The notes below the pieces were generated by a model. That model made no database searches. It was not told the origin of the DNA and saw only the letters and a program-made list of their open reading frames with translations. The position numbers were made by a program, and so were the translations under genes. From Tubiluchus corallicola (lineage: Eukaryota > Priapulida > Priapulimorpha > Priapulimorphida > Tubiluchidae), in NCBI GenBank assembly GCA_030141605.1, contig JAQGDQ010000395.1:1-31000 (forward strand): a stretch of DNA of 31,000 nt. Direction: 5' to 3'. This document shows, one piece after another, positions 9,565 through 19,328 of this stretch (positions within the stretch are counted from its first letter, which is position 1; the number at the start of each line of letters is the position of its first letter).

Positions 9565-10598
9565 TTAAAGAACACGAAAACGGGTACCTGAAGTAGGTTT
9601 CAGTAAATTACACTACTTCACAGTAATTTCATGCATATATCGTACTCGTATTGAAAGGATTTTTTGTTTGTTTCATTTTAAATAATAATAATAATAAATT
9701 TATTTGCAAGTGTAAATATAAATACAATATCAAGAAACACTGGGAAGAAATAGATCTTAATAATAATGATTACATGACAGCGTGCATATAATAAATGGCA
9801 AGAACCAGAAGTAAAACTTGTTAGGTGCTTGCACCATTATAAACACGTCCAAATAATGAGAAAAAATAGATATTAATATATGATTATATGACAGCGTGCA
9901 TATAATAAATGGCAAGAACCAGAAGTAAAGCTTGCACCATTATAAACACGTCCAAATACTGAGAAAAAAAGAACAAAAAAAACCCGAAGGTTTTTAGGCA
10001 GCTTAAAAAACAGTTGTGCAAAGTAAGGATAGAAGTGATGGATAAAAGAATGTTCAAAAGGTAGGAAGAGTGGCTTGTGGAGCACTGTTATGACGGCGCC
10101 ATTATATGGCGCCACCTACGCAAACGTAAATTAGGGGAAGAGAATTATGCCCCAAAAAACTTTCCATGCAAATCTGTACTAAGCGTTCCACTTACCTGCT
10201 TGAAAGTCTTACGTAATTAGAAATAATAATTCAAAATGTTTGTGCCAGTTAGTAAAATGTCATTCGCTCATCCTGCAGGGCCCGCGACTCATTAGCCTAA
10301 AACGTATTTTTAAACTTATTGACAAGATGCGGTAGTTTAAAATTTTACTTAGTTAGCAACGTGTGCGCTACGAATGCTCTGATTATTTTTTCAAACTTTA
10401 CGCAATGTGAACTTGCTTCGAACGACCTACCATCAAAATGGCTGCGCCTAACGGTCATCGCGGGAGTTAAAATTTACAACCTTGATACAGCGTTACTGCC
10501 GACGCAAACCCTGCATGCAAAAAGGCAGTATGTACGTGGTGTAAAATTTCAAGACGAATTTTTAAGCTTTATGCAAGTATAAGATTTTTTGTGTTTAA
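9565..10598 (+). mobile_element. T2-like MITE group E, copy Ea, interrupted
   Basis: Begins TTAAAGAACACGAAAAC (TTAA at 9565-9568) and ends TTTTTTGTGTTTAA (TTAA at 10595-10598), giving imperfect inverted ends. It is homologous to 16961-17631 and, for its left part, to 12873-13084: GGTTTCAG, GGATTTTTTGTTT, GGCGCCATTA, CCCCAAAAAACTTTCCATGC, TGTGCGCTACGAATGCTCTG and ACAGCGTTACTGCCGACGC. A LINE tail is inserted at 9681-10083. The 87-codon frame at 10319-10582 lies inside and is not a gene. Confidence 0.75.
9681..10083 (-). mobile_element. LINE 3'-end insertion inside Ea
   Basis: Absent from group E copies Eb and Ec at the matching site. On the minus strand it ends CTTGCAAATAAATTTATT followed by ATT triplets, the usual tail of several LINE groups. 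It contains a direct duplication of roughly 110 bp (blocks starting about 9750 and 9865 sharing GACAGCGTGCATATAATAAA and CACCATTATAAACACGTCC). Confidence 0.6.
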
Positions 10599-10673
10599 TG
10601 AAATATTTTGTGTATATAATACATACATACATATAAATTACATAGATATACATCGATGTAAATACATAGAATA

Positions 10674-11172
10674 AATAAACGTTAGTAGGTGCTTTAATTG
10701 GAATATATTTCAATATTGAAAACTACAAAAGCTTTTTTTATATCAAAGCTTAGATTAAATAATAATTACCTCGGATACTCAAATTTCGCTAAACTTTCAA
10801 AGCTACGCGCGGTTCAGTGAATTTACTAAGATTGGCAGCGGCGCCTTTTTGTCATGTGCGCGTGGCCGACAAATAGCAGGTGGTACCTTGATAAGCATGA
10901 TCATGAACTGCTGTGTTAGTTTGTGACGTCATATGACGTAGAGCCCATTTTTCGTGACATCATGCATTTAAACAGTACCGTCGGCCATTGCATAAACTGT
11001 GGTTAGTTTATGAGGTAAGCAACAGCCGTGTTCGGTTGCCGTTAATTAACTTCCTAAGCTAATTATTCAAATATAAGGAACAATTGTTAACTTTTATAGG
11101 AAAGGAAGTGTATATTTTGGGCAGAAAATTAAAATGAGATTGAGTCTAAACAATCGTCCGGTCTTCCTTTAA
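10674..11172 (+). mobile_element. T2-like MITE group B, copy B1
   Basis: Homologous to B2 (24879-25359), sharing ATCAAAGCTTAGATTAAATA, GATTGGCAGCGGCGCC, the CGTTAATTAACTT block and the right end GTCTAAACAATC, CGGTCTTCCTTTAA (TTAA at 11169-11172). The left terminal repeat has decayed beyond recognition. It carries TGACGTCA at 10924-10931 inside a segment of about 95 bp that B2 lacks. Confidence 0.75.
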
Positions 11173-11491
11173 ATATGTGCATTATTCAGTCATTGTGTTA
11201 TCACTCTGACTCACTAATACTATGTACATGCATAGAATTGGAGTTACCGCATTACGGACAAGAGTGCCTACGTCACTGTATCAAGTGCCATAAAAGTTTT
11301 TATCACATTTCTGGGTCCTACCTGCGCCTGCGTGTTCCATTTTGCGTGATCGAACTCAATTGGCAACGTCTCGCCAGCGCCTCCGGAGCAAGGGCTGGTT
11401 CGAACTCGCTCCACGTACTCTAATGCTAAACGTGCGTTCTCTGCAATGAAAAAAAATGGAAAATTACTGTCTGTCTAATTATTATAATGTT
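11173..11491. other. Unassigned sequence before the SINE
   Basis: No gene recognised. GGTTCGAACTCG at about 11398 resembles a tRNA B box, but no tRNA fold or A box could be built around it. Confidence 0.45.
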
Positions 11492-11502
11492 ACAAACCCA
11501 TA

Positions 11503-11622
11503 GTCTACGGCCATATCACGTTGAAAACACCGGTTTTCGTCTGATCACCGCAGTCAAGCAACGTAGAGCCCGGTTAGTACTTGGATGGGTGACCGCCTAG
11601 GAATACCAGGTGCTGTAGGCTT
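11503..11622 (+). rRNA. 5S rRNA-homologous SINE head
   Basis: 120 bases from GTCTACGGCCATATCACG to GGTGCTGTAGGCTT, the full length of animal 5S rRNA, including the internal promoter region (GATGGGTGACCGCC). The target duplication and the shared body downstream show that this is a retroposed copy driving a SINE, not a member of a 5S gene array. Its first two bases overlap the target duplication. Confidence 0.85.
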
Positions 11623-12048
11623 GCGGGATGCCCACACTGTATTTCGACACTAGGTGGAGGAGCAGCACAAGGCAGCCAACGGCTAGAGGGCGGAGGAGGT
11701 CAAGTGACCCAACGGCCATGTGTAGAGGAGTAAACCTTCCAAATCAGGAGTGGAGCCCCGAAGGCGGACCAGTGCAGCACGCTCACTGACTCCAGCAGCT
11801 CCTGCAGCCAACCTGGTGCCAAACGTATCGCTCCGCTTTCCTTTGGACTACACCAGGGAGGAAGAGAGGGGGTTCCTGTTGTCTGGGCAACTCAAGATCT
11901 CCATACACCTTGCCCAGGCGTGCGCCCTGGAGACGTTCAAGGATCAGAATGCTCAGCCACAGTCGACGCTGCAGCTCCATCAATGTGATCAATAACTGAC
12001 TCTCTTGGCACACACTCCATTGTCTTCCGAGACAGAAGGATGCCAACA
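11505..12048 (+). mobile_element. 5S-rRNA-headed SINE, copy 1
   Basis: A 5S-like head is followed by a body of about 425 bp that is shared, with a roughly 50-bp indel, with 29874-30365, ending ACAGAAGGATGCCAACA. Flanking 13-mers ACAAACCCATAGT (11492-11504) and ACAAACCCGTAGT (12049-12061) agree at 12 of 13 positions and mark a target-site duplication. 5S-derived SINEs (SINE3 type) are known from other animals and are moved by LINE enzymes; the body here is not one I recognise. The open frames on both strands (11750-12052) are properties of the repeat. Confidence 0.88.
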
Positions 12049-12283
12049 ACAAACCCGTAGTTAATCAAGTTTGGGCTAAAGTGAATTGAAGTCAAGCATA
12101 TTGGTCTATCGCTCCGCCTACGTTGTGACGTAACACGCTCAGCAGCATTCAGAACATCAGTTCCCGCTGAATAACAACTCTCTTTAGTAAACAACTTGAA
12201 AACTGATGTGTAATTAGCAGATAAACTAATTGAGCTTTTTCATCCACAAAATTAACAAGGCAGAAGTTAGTTTTACAAGATAT

Positions 12284-12744
12284 TGTTACGAAGGCAGATT
12301 ATGACCAACCCCCTAATGTTAGTAATGGGTATGGTCGAGAAGCCCAGTCATGCAAATGTATAAAACAGAATGCACGCCGTAATTTGACGATTCCAACGTG
12401 GCCTTTCTGTCTGTAAGGGTGAATGCTGTAGGTTTGCTGATTTTATACCAAAGTCTGTCCACATGTCATGGAGCTATTGGTTGTGCATTAAAGTTCATTT
12501 TACATTCGCATTCTTTTTACTTTTCTCGTCTGCTGTAAAGTATTTCATAACTTGTATGCCGCTCTATACATTCTGAGGAGACGGATCGGCGCAAAGGAAC
12601 ACGGATACGTTACACTGGTGTCAGAAGTGGGATACATTGAGGAGACGGATCGGCGCAAAGGAACCCGGATCCGTTACACTGGTGTCAGAAGTGGGATACA
12701 TTCTGAGGAGACGGATCGGCGCAAAGGAACCCAGATCCGTTACA
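12284..12744 (+). mobile_element. Solo LTR with internal primer-site copies
   Basis: Starts TGTTACG and ends CGTTACA, flanked by ATAT on both sides (12280-12283 and 12745-12748), as expected for a solo LTR with a short target duplication. The last 180 bases are three tandem units (see the next entry). Two of the unit junctions contain TGGTGTCAGAAGTGGGAT (12616-12633 and 12680-12697), the complement of a tRNA-Leu 3' end, i.e. a primer-binding site that should lie just outside an LTR. No gag or pol sequence follows, so internal parts are lost. A Gypsy-like origin is inferred from the PBS and the short duplication. Confidence 0.7.
12568..12744 (+). repeat. Threefold 64-66 bp LTR-end/PBS repeat
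   Basis: The unit runs ACATT(CT)GAGGAGACGG, then ATCGGCGCAAAGGAAC, then the LTR end CGTTACA and the PBS. Units start at 12568, 12634 and 12698. The third unit stops at CGTTACA. ATACATTCT occurs both in the LTR and just after the PBS, so short homology could have produced the duplication. Confidence 0.85.
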
Positions 12745-12872
12745 ATATTAAAACGTTAAGCCAAAAAAATCTTCATAATTTAAGAAGAATATAGAGACAA
12801 AGTTTTAAAGAACTACAAAATGCACTGACAGGAGTGCCTAGACAGGTCCTTTCTGTAAAGTAACTAAGCCAG

Positions 12873-13084
12873 TTAAAGGAGAAGAAAAGGGGCACCCGAA
12901 GTAGGTTTCAGAAAAATCACCTTAAAAAATTATACTACTTTACAGCAATTTTATGCACATATCGTATTCGTGTTGAAAGGAATTTTCGTTTGTTTGCATT
13001 TTAAATCTCCCGCAATACTGTTCCGACGGCGCCATTACATGACGTCACTAAAATACGTAAATCAGGGGAAGAAAAGGAAATGTT
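12873..13084 (+). mobile_element. T2-like MITE group E, truncated copy Eb
   Basis: Begins TTAAAGGAGAAGAAAAGG (TTAA at 12873-12876) and follows copies Ea and Ec up to about 13084, where the 29-bp satellite starts. It holds TGACGTCA at 13040-13047. The right half of the element is not found after the satellite. Confidence 0.75.
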
Positions 13085-13087
13085 GTG

Positions 13088-14345
13088 TCCTTTGCTCGTT
13101 TTAAAGCACGACAGAGTCCTGTGCTAGTTTTAAGGCACGACAGAGTCCTGTGCTAGTTTTAAAACAAGACAGAGTCCTGTGCTAGTTTGAAAGCACGACA
13201 GAGTCCTGTGCTAGTTTTAAGGCACGACAGAGTCCTGTGCTAGTTTGAAAGCAAGACAGAGTCCTGTGCTAGTTTGAAAGCAAGACAGAGTCCTGTGCTA
13301 GTTTTAAGGCACGACAGAGTCCTGTGCTAGTTTTAAAACAAGACAGAGTCCTGTGCTAGTTTGAAAGCAAGACAGAGTCCTGTGCTAGTTTTAAAGCAAG
13401 ACAGAGTCCTGTGCTAGTTTTAAAGCAAGACAGAGTCCTGTGCTAGTTTGAAAGCAAGACAGAGTCCTGTGCTAGTTTGAAAGCAAGACAGAGTCCTGTG
13501 CTAGTTTGAAAGCAAGACAGAGTCCTGTGCTAGTTTTCAAGCAAGACAGAGTCCTGCGCTAGTTTGAAAGCAAGACAGAGTCCTGCGCTAGTTTTAAAAC
13601 AAGACAGAGTCCTGTGCTAGTTTGAAAGCAAAACAGAGTCCTGTGCTAGTTTTAAAACAAGACAGAGTCATGTGCTAGTTTTAAAACAAGACAGAGTCCT
13701 GCGCTAGTTTTAAAACAAGACAGAGTCCTGCGCTAGTTTGAAAGCAAGACAGAGTCCTGCGCTAGTTTTAAAACAAGACAGAGTCCTGTGCTAGTTTGAA
13801 AGCAAAACAGAGTCCTGTGCTAGTTTTAAAACAAGACAGAGTCCTGTGCTAGTTTGAAAGCAAGACAGAGTCCTGTGATAGTTTTAAAACAAGACAGAGT
13901 CCTGTGCTAGTTTTAAAACAAGACAGAGTCCTGTGCTAGTTTGAAAGCAAGACAGAGTCCTGTGATAGTTTTAAAACAAGACAGAGTCCTGTGCTAGTTT
14001 TAAAGCAAGACAGAGTCCTGTGCTAGTTTTAAAACAAGACAGAGTCCTGTGCTAGTTTTAAAGCAAGACAGAGTCCTGTGATAGTTTTAAAACAAGACAG
14101 AGTCCTGTGCTAGTTTTAAAACAAGACAGAGTCCTGTGCTAGTTTGAAAGCAAGACAGAGTCCTGTGATAGTTTGAAAGCAAAACAGAGTCCTGTGCTAG
14201 TTTTTAAACAAGACAGAGTCCTGTGCTAGTTTTAAAACAAGACAGAGTCCTGTGCTAGTTTTAAAACAAGACAGAGTCCTGTGCTAGTTTTAAAACAAGA
14301 CAGAGTCTTGTACAAGTTTAAATTAGTGTCCTGTTCTAGTTTAAA
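13088..14345 (+). repeat. 29-bp satellite array, about 42 units
   Basis: The unit is GACAGAGTCC, TGTGCTAGTT, TTAAAACAA. The first and last GACAGAG (13110 and 14299) are exactly 41 periods apart, and an intermediate copy at 13690 is also in phase, so net indels are absent. Variants alternate between TTTTAAAACAA and TTTGAAAGCAA, with GTGATAG and GCGCTAG subtypes. Both edges decay into partial units. Confidence 0.95.
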
Positions 14346-14825
14346 TTAAAACATTGATTTTGTAAGCCTGATTCATCGAATCTTGCAAAAAAACTTGTAA
14401 ACTGAAACACATTCTGAAATTTTGCTCATTTAATTTGCACTTTATGTTGTTTTGCGTCAGTAGACGACGAACATAATTGAAGCCATGAGCATTTTTCCGT
14501 CGTGCAAGACGCACTGAAGCCACGTATCTGCATTAAGTGTGTAGAGTATAATGACTAATAATAGTGTCTTTTAGGAAATTTAATAAAATGATATAATCAC
14601 ATTAAAATGTTTACTTGTAACAATGTCGTGGACCGTCTGTGTGATAAACTAATTACATCTATAAATAGAAAGCGCATTTGAGACACAGTTTACTAACGCA
14701 ACTGACGAATCGAGTTATGAAACCCAAAAAAAGGTTTATATTAGTCCTGCGTGCAATATGCGTCATTGAGGGCAATTATATTACATACATCTCGGTGACA
14801 GCTTTCGATCCGAGCTGCCAAGGGC

Positions 14826-14826
<1 letters not shown>
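14346..14826. other. Unassigned non-coding sequence
   Basis: No gene or repeat recognised. A 60-codon minus-strand frame at 14341-14523 has no recognisable motif. Confidence 0.45.
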
Positions 14827-14858
<32 letters not shown>

Positions 14859-14883
14859 TTTATATATAAGCAAGTAAGTAAGC

Positions 14884-14932
<49 letters not shown>

Positions 14933-15080
14933 GGTAGGTAGGTAGGTAGGTAGGTAGGTAGGTAGGTAGGTAGGTAGGTAGGTAGGTAGGTAGGTAGGTA
15001 GGTAGGTAGGTAGGTAGGTAGGTAGGTAGGTAGGTAGGTAGGTAGGTAGGTAGGTAGGTAGGTAGGTAGGTAAGTAAGTA
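14827..15080. repeat. Tetranucleotide microsatellites
   Basis: A (TATG)n run at about 14829-14860 is followed by (AAGT)n and then about 35 copies of (AGGT)n to 15080. The minus-strand Leu-Pro-Thr-Tyr frame is its translation, not a gene. Confidence 0.95.
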
Positions 15081-15872
15081 CATTTGCTTTACGTATACAT
15101 TTGACATTACATAATATTTTACATTCGTTGTTATAGATATTACAGTTTATATTATATTAGAGTTTAGATTTTAGATAGTTATGATTTGGAATCAATGAGA
15201 TAAACGTGCGTTCAGATCTTTAAGAGCCTTTAATGTATTTATTTAAATCTGGTTGGTTGGGATATGATATGATTTTAACCATCTTAAGTAGAGCATGGGC
15301 GCAGCTAGATATAGGTGGAGTCTGCAAAATTAATATCAAATGCACAAAAATATAAAGATCGTCTAATGTGGCAATGACACCACAATCGGATATCGAACAT
15401 ATTTGGATCTTGAATATTTTTAGAGTCTCGTTGTCTCTGGAATACTTTGTGTCCAAACTTCTTGCTTTGTTTTTTAATCGTGCTCAAAGCTAACCTATTA
15501 ACGTTGTTGACATCAGCAGACTTCCGTAAAAGACTCAGGGAGGTCAAGTACACAGTTTTTATCTCTTTTTCATTCTTTTTATCCAACTTGTTTTTAAAAA
15601 CAAGGGCAAGAATTTAAAATGAATGATTTAGCCGATTCACTGGAAAATGTGTGATTTAGCCATGCAATAAATTGCTCGTGTGTAACTGGCTTTGTTTCAC
15701 TTTGTAAAACTGCAGGATACTATAAAACAGGCATCAATTTGAATTAATTTGGACAAGCAGAACGCATTGCAGTAATCTTGACCATGACTGCTGCCATTGC
15801 ATGTCGTTTTACCATGGCACATTTCGCCAGTGCATCATTTCACACATTTGACGCGTTCTCTATGAACAATGT
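15081..15872. other. Unassigned sequence with an anonymous minus-strand frame
   Basis: A 93-codon minus-strand frame (15305-15586) lacks an ATG at its start and carries a basic stretch (IKKQSKKFGHKVFQRQRD). It could be part of an exon but I see no family match or clear splice pair. Nothing else recognised. Confidence 0.35.
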
Positions 15873-16336
15873 TTAACGCTTTCAGTCCCAAATAATTTTT
15901 TTAATAAGGAAAAATTTTTTGGCTCGATACTTTTGTTCAGTATGTCCATCTTGTTTACACATAATAATTATTTTTTTCTACCTGTGCCCGCGTGCTAAAT
16001 ATAGCCTGTATCCCACGGGATACATTGGGATTCAATGGAAGCATAAAATGTGCTTCATTTTGCAACTGCTGATAATTTTTTAAAGTATTTATGACATTTA
16101 GTATGCATGCTATGCTGATCTGTACAAAGTCGTCTCTAAAGTACCTTGTGCAGTTTTTTATGCTATGTAGATTTTTTTAGTTTGCCATTTTATCACCATT
16201 TTTAGTCTATTGTTGTTGGCATAAATCAAAATAAATATTAACAGATCAAATAACTATCAGTTTTAAAATTTTATTAATTTCAAAGGCAGAAAATATTCTC
16301 GTATTCCACGGGATACAACGGGTATGAAAGGGTTAA
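15873..16336. mobile_element. piggyBac-like MITE
   Basis: Left end TTAACGCTTTCAGTCCC (TTAA at 15873-15876) and right end, read inverted, TTAACCCTTTCATACCC (TTAA at 16333-16336). TTAA targets followed by CCCTTT are typical of piggyBac-type elements. CCACGGGATACA occurs near 16014 and 16305. It is non-autonomous, about 460 bp. Confidence 0.6.
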
Positions 16337-16641
16337 AAGTCTACAGATGTGACTATCATGGTATGTTGATATCATTTTTAACCTTCTGTGTCAAATAATG
16401 AACTGTTCACATCGTCGTCTGTCCAACATTGTTGAAAACTAATGATGCTAAATTCAAAATCATGAGTTATCATCAAATTATGTGAAATGTGAAATATGCT
16501 CAACAAATTTGCAGATCTCGTCAACAGAAGTATAAAATGATTCAGTATTTGAAGTAAATGATTATACAGAAATCATTTTGAACATTTTGTACCGTGGCAA
16601 TTAATTCATCTTTGCTAAAGCTCTTTGCGAAGACTGTTTGG
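16337..16641. other. Unassigned non-coding sequence
   Basis: No gene or repeat recognised. Confidence 0.5.
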
Positions 16642-17735
16642 TTAAAGCAAAAGTCAGGGTTCTCTGGAATTTGAGTTTATTATTTATAATCTGGGAAAAA
16701 TGTTGGAAGGTTTCAGTAATAAAATTATGATAAGCGCCTCATTAATTAGTAATACCAATATAAAGTCGCTGCGTGTTCATTTTGAACACAAAATGGCGTC
16801 TACCGGTTATGGTAATTTAAACGTTTAGACCCGCCATCTGTTTGAGCAAATTTTTTTTTGCAGCAGCAGCACTTACTATTATCAAGACGAGTGACGTCAT
16901 TGGAAGAAGAATGGGAATTGAAAATAAAATGGGGACGAGCTTGTATGAAGTGTCACGACTTTAAATGACAAGAAAAGGGGTACCGGACGCTGGTTTCAGA
17001 AAAATCGCCTTAAAAAGCTATATCACTTTACACCAATGTTACGCGTATAGCGTACTATCTTTAAAAGGATTTTTTGTTTACTTTCATTTGAAATTCCGCG
17101 ATACTCTTCCGATCCGCGCCATTACATGACGTCATATGCGTACAGCGTAAATCAGGGAACGAAAAGGCAATGTTAAACTGCCCCAAAAAACTTTCCATGC
17201 AAAGTTGTATTACCTAGAATTTCGCTTACCTGCTTGAAAGACTTATGTAAGTAGAAAGAAAAATTATTAATTATTTAAAATGTTTTCACCAATTGGTAAA
17301 ATGTAGCTGATTCACCCTCCAGGGTGCACCACTCGCTAACCAGAAACGTATTTTTAATCTTATTTAAAATTAATTTAATTTAAAATTTTACTTAGTTAGT
17401 GATGTGTGCGCTACGAATGCTCTGATTTTTTTTTCAAACTTCACACAAATTTATCAAAACTTTTTTCAGATGATTTATCGTCAAAATGATTGTGTCTAAC
17501 GAAGGAGTTTAAATTTACAGACCTTACACAGCGTTACTGCCGACGCAAGTCTAATATAATATAAGTGATATAAAATTTCAAAACGAACTTTTTAAGTTTT
17601 ATGTAAGTGGAGAGTTTTCCTTGTGTTCTAAAATGATTTTACTAATTACACGAAGCGCTTATTGAAGTTTTATTACTAAACACTTCTAACATTGAAATAA
17701 GCCTAACCTCCTAGAAGGCTTGACGTTTCCTTTAA
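16642..17735. mobile_element. T2-like MITE group C, outer element
   Basis: Left end TTAAAGCAAAAGTCAGG (TTAA at 16642-16645) and right end, read inverted, TTAAAGGAAACGTCAAGCC (TTAA at 17732-17735). The inverted arms extend over about 100 bp (GTTAGAAG, TTTAGTAATAAAA, AATAAGCGC, TAATTAGTAA). It is split by the group E copy at 16961-17631. It carries TGACGTCA at 16892-16899. Its arm is nearly the same as the left arm of D1 at 18244. Confidence 0.8.
16961..17631 (+). mobile_element. T2-like MITE group E, copy Ec, nested in C
   Basis: Homologous to Ea; starts TTAAATGACAAGAAAAGG and ends TTTTCCTTGTGTTCTAA. The host sequence on the two sides (GTCACGACTTTAAA and TGATTTTACTAATTACACG) is continuous in D1 (read inverted, around 18345-18375), which therefore shows the empty site. 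The right TTAA has changed to CTAA. TGACGTCA lies at 17127-17134. Confidence 0.85.
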
Positions 17736-18243
17736 TGTTGCGTACGCTAAACAACATGAAAACCTAATATTATATATATCAACGCAGATTTGTTTTTTGT
17801 TTAAATGTAGTAAACATATACTGTCTGTCTTTTGTTGCCATACTATCTGGTCTTTAGCTAAACTCTGGTCTCTGAAAGCAATTATATAGATTTAAAAATG
17901 TGACGCTGAATTTGCCTGAATCTTTTTACCTGAAATCCATCTTTGAGTAAATTCACTTCTCATTGGTTTCTTTTAGGGCTAATTTCATTCATGATAGCTT
18001 TAAAGATGGGCAGTCGTCATGTATCTTGAGAATAAACCTTCTGCGTTCAATCTTGCTGGTCAGTCTTTCTTCTTTGTCACATGAATCTTTTTGCTTCATT
18101 ATAATTTTATTTTCTGCATAATGACTCTAAACGTTTTTGGAAAGCATCGATCTGTAAGCGATTATTGACTTTCAAGAATCGCAAAACCAACTTGTACAGA
18201 AAGAGACGAACATCCTGAGTTTGCAGTTTAATTCAATTTTATG
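17736..18243. other. Unassigned non-coding sequence
   Basis: No repeat family recognised. After GGTTTCTTTTAG (ending 17977) a frame stays open for about 47 codons, but its peptide is not recognisable. Confidence 0.4.
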
Positions 18244-18885
18244 TTAAAGGAAAAGTCAACCTTTTTAGGAGGTTAGGCGTATTTCAATGTTCACAAAAAA
18301 TGTTAGAAGGATTTAGTAATAAAACTGCAATAAGCGCCTCGTGTAATTAGTAAAATCACTTTAAAGTCACGATCACTTCACGTTCGGGCGCTCTAACTTT
18401 CAATGCCATTTCTTCTTCCAATGACGTCATTCGTTTTGAAGAAAAGTAACGCACTGTCAATCCTTATCAAAGGTATAATGAGTTTTTACCGAAAAATTAA
18501 TTAGCTAATTTTGTAATATTTCAGCGTAAACATAAGGTAAGATGCAGAAGTTTGAATTAGTTTAAGCAGCGTGCGCTTACGGAAAGCCACGACGCGCTTA
18601 CGGAAAGTCACGAAGTCTCCCAGTTACGTTATGATTTTCAAGTGAATGGCGGTAACTACCACGCCCGGAAAATTTTATTCAGAGGTTGTTTATTTTAAAT
18701 TTATGGTTTATTAAAAGTTTTTTTGCAAATTTGTTTGTTATAGTCTACTAAGTTTAAGTGATAACAGTAAAATAAACGCAACATACTGAGTGACTTGTTC
18801 TTTCTTTCAGCACACCACAAACAGTTTAAGTGATAACAGTAAAATAAACCCAACGTACTACAGAGTGACTTGTTCTTTCCTTTAA
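18244..18885 (+). mobile_element. T2-like MITE group D, copy D1
   Basis: Left end TTAAAGGAAAAGTCAACC (TTAA at 18244-18247) and right end, read inverted, TTTAAAGGAAAGAACAAG (TTAA at 18882-18885). It holds TGACGTCA at 18422-18429. The last 65-75 bp are tandemly duplicated (18749-18820 and 18824-18886, both GTTTAAGTGATAACAGT... to CTTGTTCTTTC), so a second terminus-like sequence lies inside. D2 (25356-25740) is an inverted copy. Confidence 0.8.
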
Positions 18886-19174
18886 AGTACGGCAAAAGGC
18901 ACAATATACACCGTTCATAATACAATATAATTATCAAATTTAAGAAACGCCTTAATGATAGTAATTTTTAAACAGTCAGAGGAAATAAATTTAAAGCATA
19001 GCGTCATCATGTGCCCCACCAACCACCCCCTACCCCTTGATACCGATGTCGATGTAAAAGTATAAGCAGTCTGCAAATTCACAATTGGCACGTATCTGGA
19101 GGAAAGTTATATTTTAGCGATCGATGAAGTTTGTGACAAACAAACAGCGAAACTCTGAATTTCACAGAGGAATT
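18886..19174. other. Unassigned non-coding sequence
   Basis: No gene or repeat recognised. Confidence 0.5.
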
Positions 19175-19328
19175 GATAAAAAGGGCAGCCTGCAGAGATG
19201 AGAGTAAATTGACAGTGTCGTCTGCTGCTGGCACGTACGTGTGGAGAGGCGTGAAGCTTTTCATAACTAAATCACCTACTTACGTTGCGTTATAATGACG
19301 TTATCACGTCTCCTTCCACCTACCTACA
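19175..19328. repeat. Flank duplicated with MITE A1
   Basis: About 150 bp (GGCAGCCTGCAGAGATGAGA, GCTGGCACGTACGTGTG, the TAAATCACCTACTTACG block) is shared with 23004-23159 and in both places lies immediately left of a group A MITE. Sequence further left differs between the two sites. Confidence 0.8.

Noticed and set aside
11380-11415. B-box-like GGTTCGAACTC
   Set aside because: No A box, acceptor stem or cloverleaf could be built; a single 11-base match is weak.
11750-12194. Overlapping open frames in the SINE, conserved between its two copies
   Set aside because: Similarity is at DNA level over both strands and frames, and indels break the frames between copies, so it reflects repeat homology and not coding constraint.
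13088-14345. CRISPR-like array
   Set aside because: There are no unique spacers: the 29-bp units follow one another directly, and the context is eukaryotic.
14781-15107. Minus-strand Leu-Pro-Thr-Tyr frame of 108 codons
   Set aside because: Translation of the AGGT tetranucleotide repeat.
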